Shown: one piece after another, positions 4,301-5,100 of the stretch
How positions within the stretch are numbered: position 1 is the stretch's first letter
How the letters are laid out: the number at the start of each line of letters is the position of its first letter
NCBI GenBank assembly: GCA_002059205.1
Contig: MVCQ01000148.1
Span: forward strand, 1 to 5,100
Source of the DNA: Candidatus Latescibacteria bacterium 4484_107
Lineage (GTDB): Bacteria > Latescibacterota > 4484-107
Direction: 5' to 3'
Length of the DNA stretch: 5,100 nucleotides
Program-made: the position numbers and the translations under genes
Notes under the pieces: generated by a model
What the model was told of the DNA's origin: nothing
The model's database searches: none
The model's input: only the letters and a program-made list of their open reading frames with translations

Positions 4301-5100
4301 ATGAAATTCAGGACACTTACGAACCGTCTCCTTCTCCTCCTGACCGGAGCGCTCCTCGCCACAACCCCGGCCCACAGCGAAAACACACGGGGCAAAAGAG
4401 ACCTGGTGCTACCGGATGTGAACATCGTGGGCAGAAAAACGTTTGAGTTTGTGCTGATGGGAGAAAAAACCCTTCGGCTTCACCGATTCAAGCTCCCGGC
4501 GCATCGAAGCGTCGGCACGAAAAAACCCGCGGGCCCGGATTTGCTACGCGACCTCTCTCCCAAACGCGCGATGCCTCAAAAGCAATGGCCCGGAGGAAAA
4601 GGGGCACTTAGCGTTCGTTCGGAGCTTGGCTCCTTCGCCCGCCTGCACCTCGGCGCACGGGCCGGACGCGAGTGGGGACAAGCCGGCTTCGCGTTGACGG
4701 CTGGCGATCATACGCAGACCGCAGGGCACACAGACGACTCGGCATCCCGGTTCGAATCCGCTGAAGCGCTTATGGCCTATAGCCTTCCGGACAAAGGAGA
4801 TCTATCGCTGAGGATCGGAGTCGAGGACGGAAAAAGAGAACTCTGGGGAACGCGCCCCCTTTCTCAACAAAGACGATTCCGGCGTTGGGAGACCCGAATG
4901 GCGGCAACGCTGCCGCTGCCCATGCCCGGAAACGGGAACGCCACCTTCGGGGGGGGGCTCAGCAGGGATGAAATCGAGGATCGTGAAACGTCCATTCGCG
5001 CGGAGGAAACCGCCGTCCGGGCTTTCGGATCGATAGACGCGCGGAAAAAAGAAACGCGCCTCCGTCTCGCCGCCACATACGAAGGCGCCTTCCTCGATCA
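4301..5100 (+). CDS. Putative outer-membrane beta-barrel protein (3' end beyond window)
   Basis: An open frame of 266 complete codons running off the window without a stop; I do not recognise the family with confidence. Residues 1-26 form a signal peptide (MKFRTLTNRLLLLLTGALLA, cleavage likely after AHS26), so the protein is exported. The mature N-terminus contains LVLPDVNIVG (35-44), which loosely recalls the N-terminal region of TonB-dependent receptors. From about residue 100 the sequence alternates polar and hydrophobic residues with aromatic ends and glycines (for example GALSVRSELGSFARLHLGAR and TRLRLAATYEGAFLDH), as in transmembrane beta-strands. No plug-domain signature is seen in the first 100 residues. 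The start is supported by the signal peptide; the ribosome site (AAAGG, 7 nt away) is modest. Codons 217-219 are a G9 run (4949-4957). It has its own strong promoter and diverges from the transporter operon. Confidence 0.75.
   Translation, partial: MKFRTLTNRLLLLLTGALLATTPAHSENTRGKRDLVLPDVNIVGRKTFEFVLMGEKTLRLHRFKLPAHRSVGTKKPAGPDLLRDLSPKRAMPQKQWPGGKGALSVRSELGSFARLHLGARAGREWGQAGFALTAGDHTQTAGHTDDSASRFESAEALMAYSLPDKGDLSLRIGVEDGKRELWGTRPLSQQRRFRRWETRMAATLPLPMPGNGNATFGGGLSRDEIEDRETSIRAEETAVRAFGSIDARKKETRLRLAATYEGAFLD

Overview
The window looks like a stretch of a Gram-negative (diderm) bacterial chromosome. It encodes a lipoprotein with a classical lipobox and the start of a signal-peptide-bearing, beta-rich, probably outer-membrane protein. 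The clear promoters are sigma70-like with 17-bp spacers, and Shine-Dalgarno sites are mostly strong. A class I desulfoferrodoxin (superoxide reductase) beside a PerR repressor and a ferritin is typical of anaerobes or microaerophiles. A Nitrospirota- or Desulfobacterota-like host is my guess; no single feature fixes the taxon.

Region 1 (29-1510, minus strand) is a compact oxidative-stress and iron operon, perR-dfx-ftn. A sigma70-like promoter (1438-1466) drives it. A PerR/Fur-type palindrome overlaps the -10 and start point, a second lies just upstream of the -35, and a third palindrome of different spacing lies further out, so peroxide-responsive autorepression is likely. dfx and ftn overlap by ATGA. 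Every known metal ligand I checked in the three proteins is present. PerR carries an additional, third CxxC pair.

Region 2 (about 1511-1968) has no gene. It holds a nested inverted-repeat structure (1517-1759) that looks like a non-autonomous mobile element and contains three perfect 11-bp tandem repeats. It is followed by a near-consensus promoter (1808-1836) and a leader of about 125 nt for the next gene.

Region 3 (1969-2883, plus) is a HEAT-repeat lipoprotein. The stretch 2884-3282 that follows is non-coding. It contains a head-to-head REP-like doublet (3043-3116) inside a possible MITE (2987-3272) with 13-bp terminal inverted repeats and CCAA flanks. The right repeat doubles as part of an intrinsic terminator for the leftward operon.

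Region 4 (3283-3991, minus) is a two-gene operon of half-size membrane transporters: a single-domain EamA/DMT protein and a single-domain UPF0016 (TMEM165/GDT1) putative Mn2+/Ca2+ transporter.

Region 5 (3992-5100) holds five tandem heptads near the start of the leftward operon and a strong rightward promoter (4112-4140). It continues with a leader containing four CTNNAGG cores and a partial gene (4301 to the window edge) for a putative outer-membrane beta-barrel protein. That gene has a G9 homopolymer and is cut by the window end.
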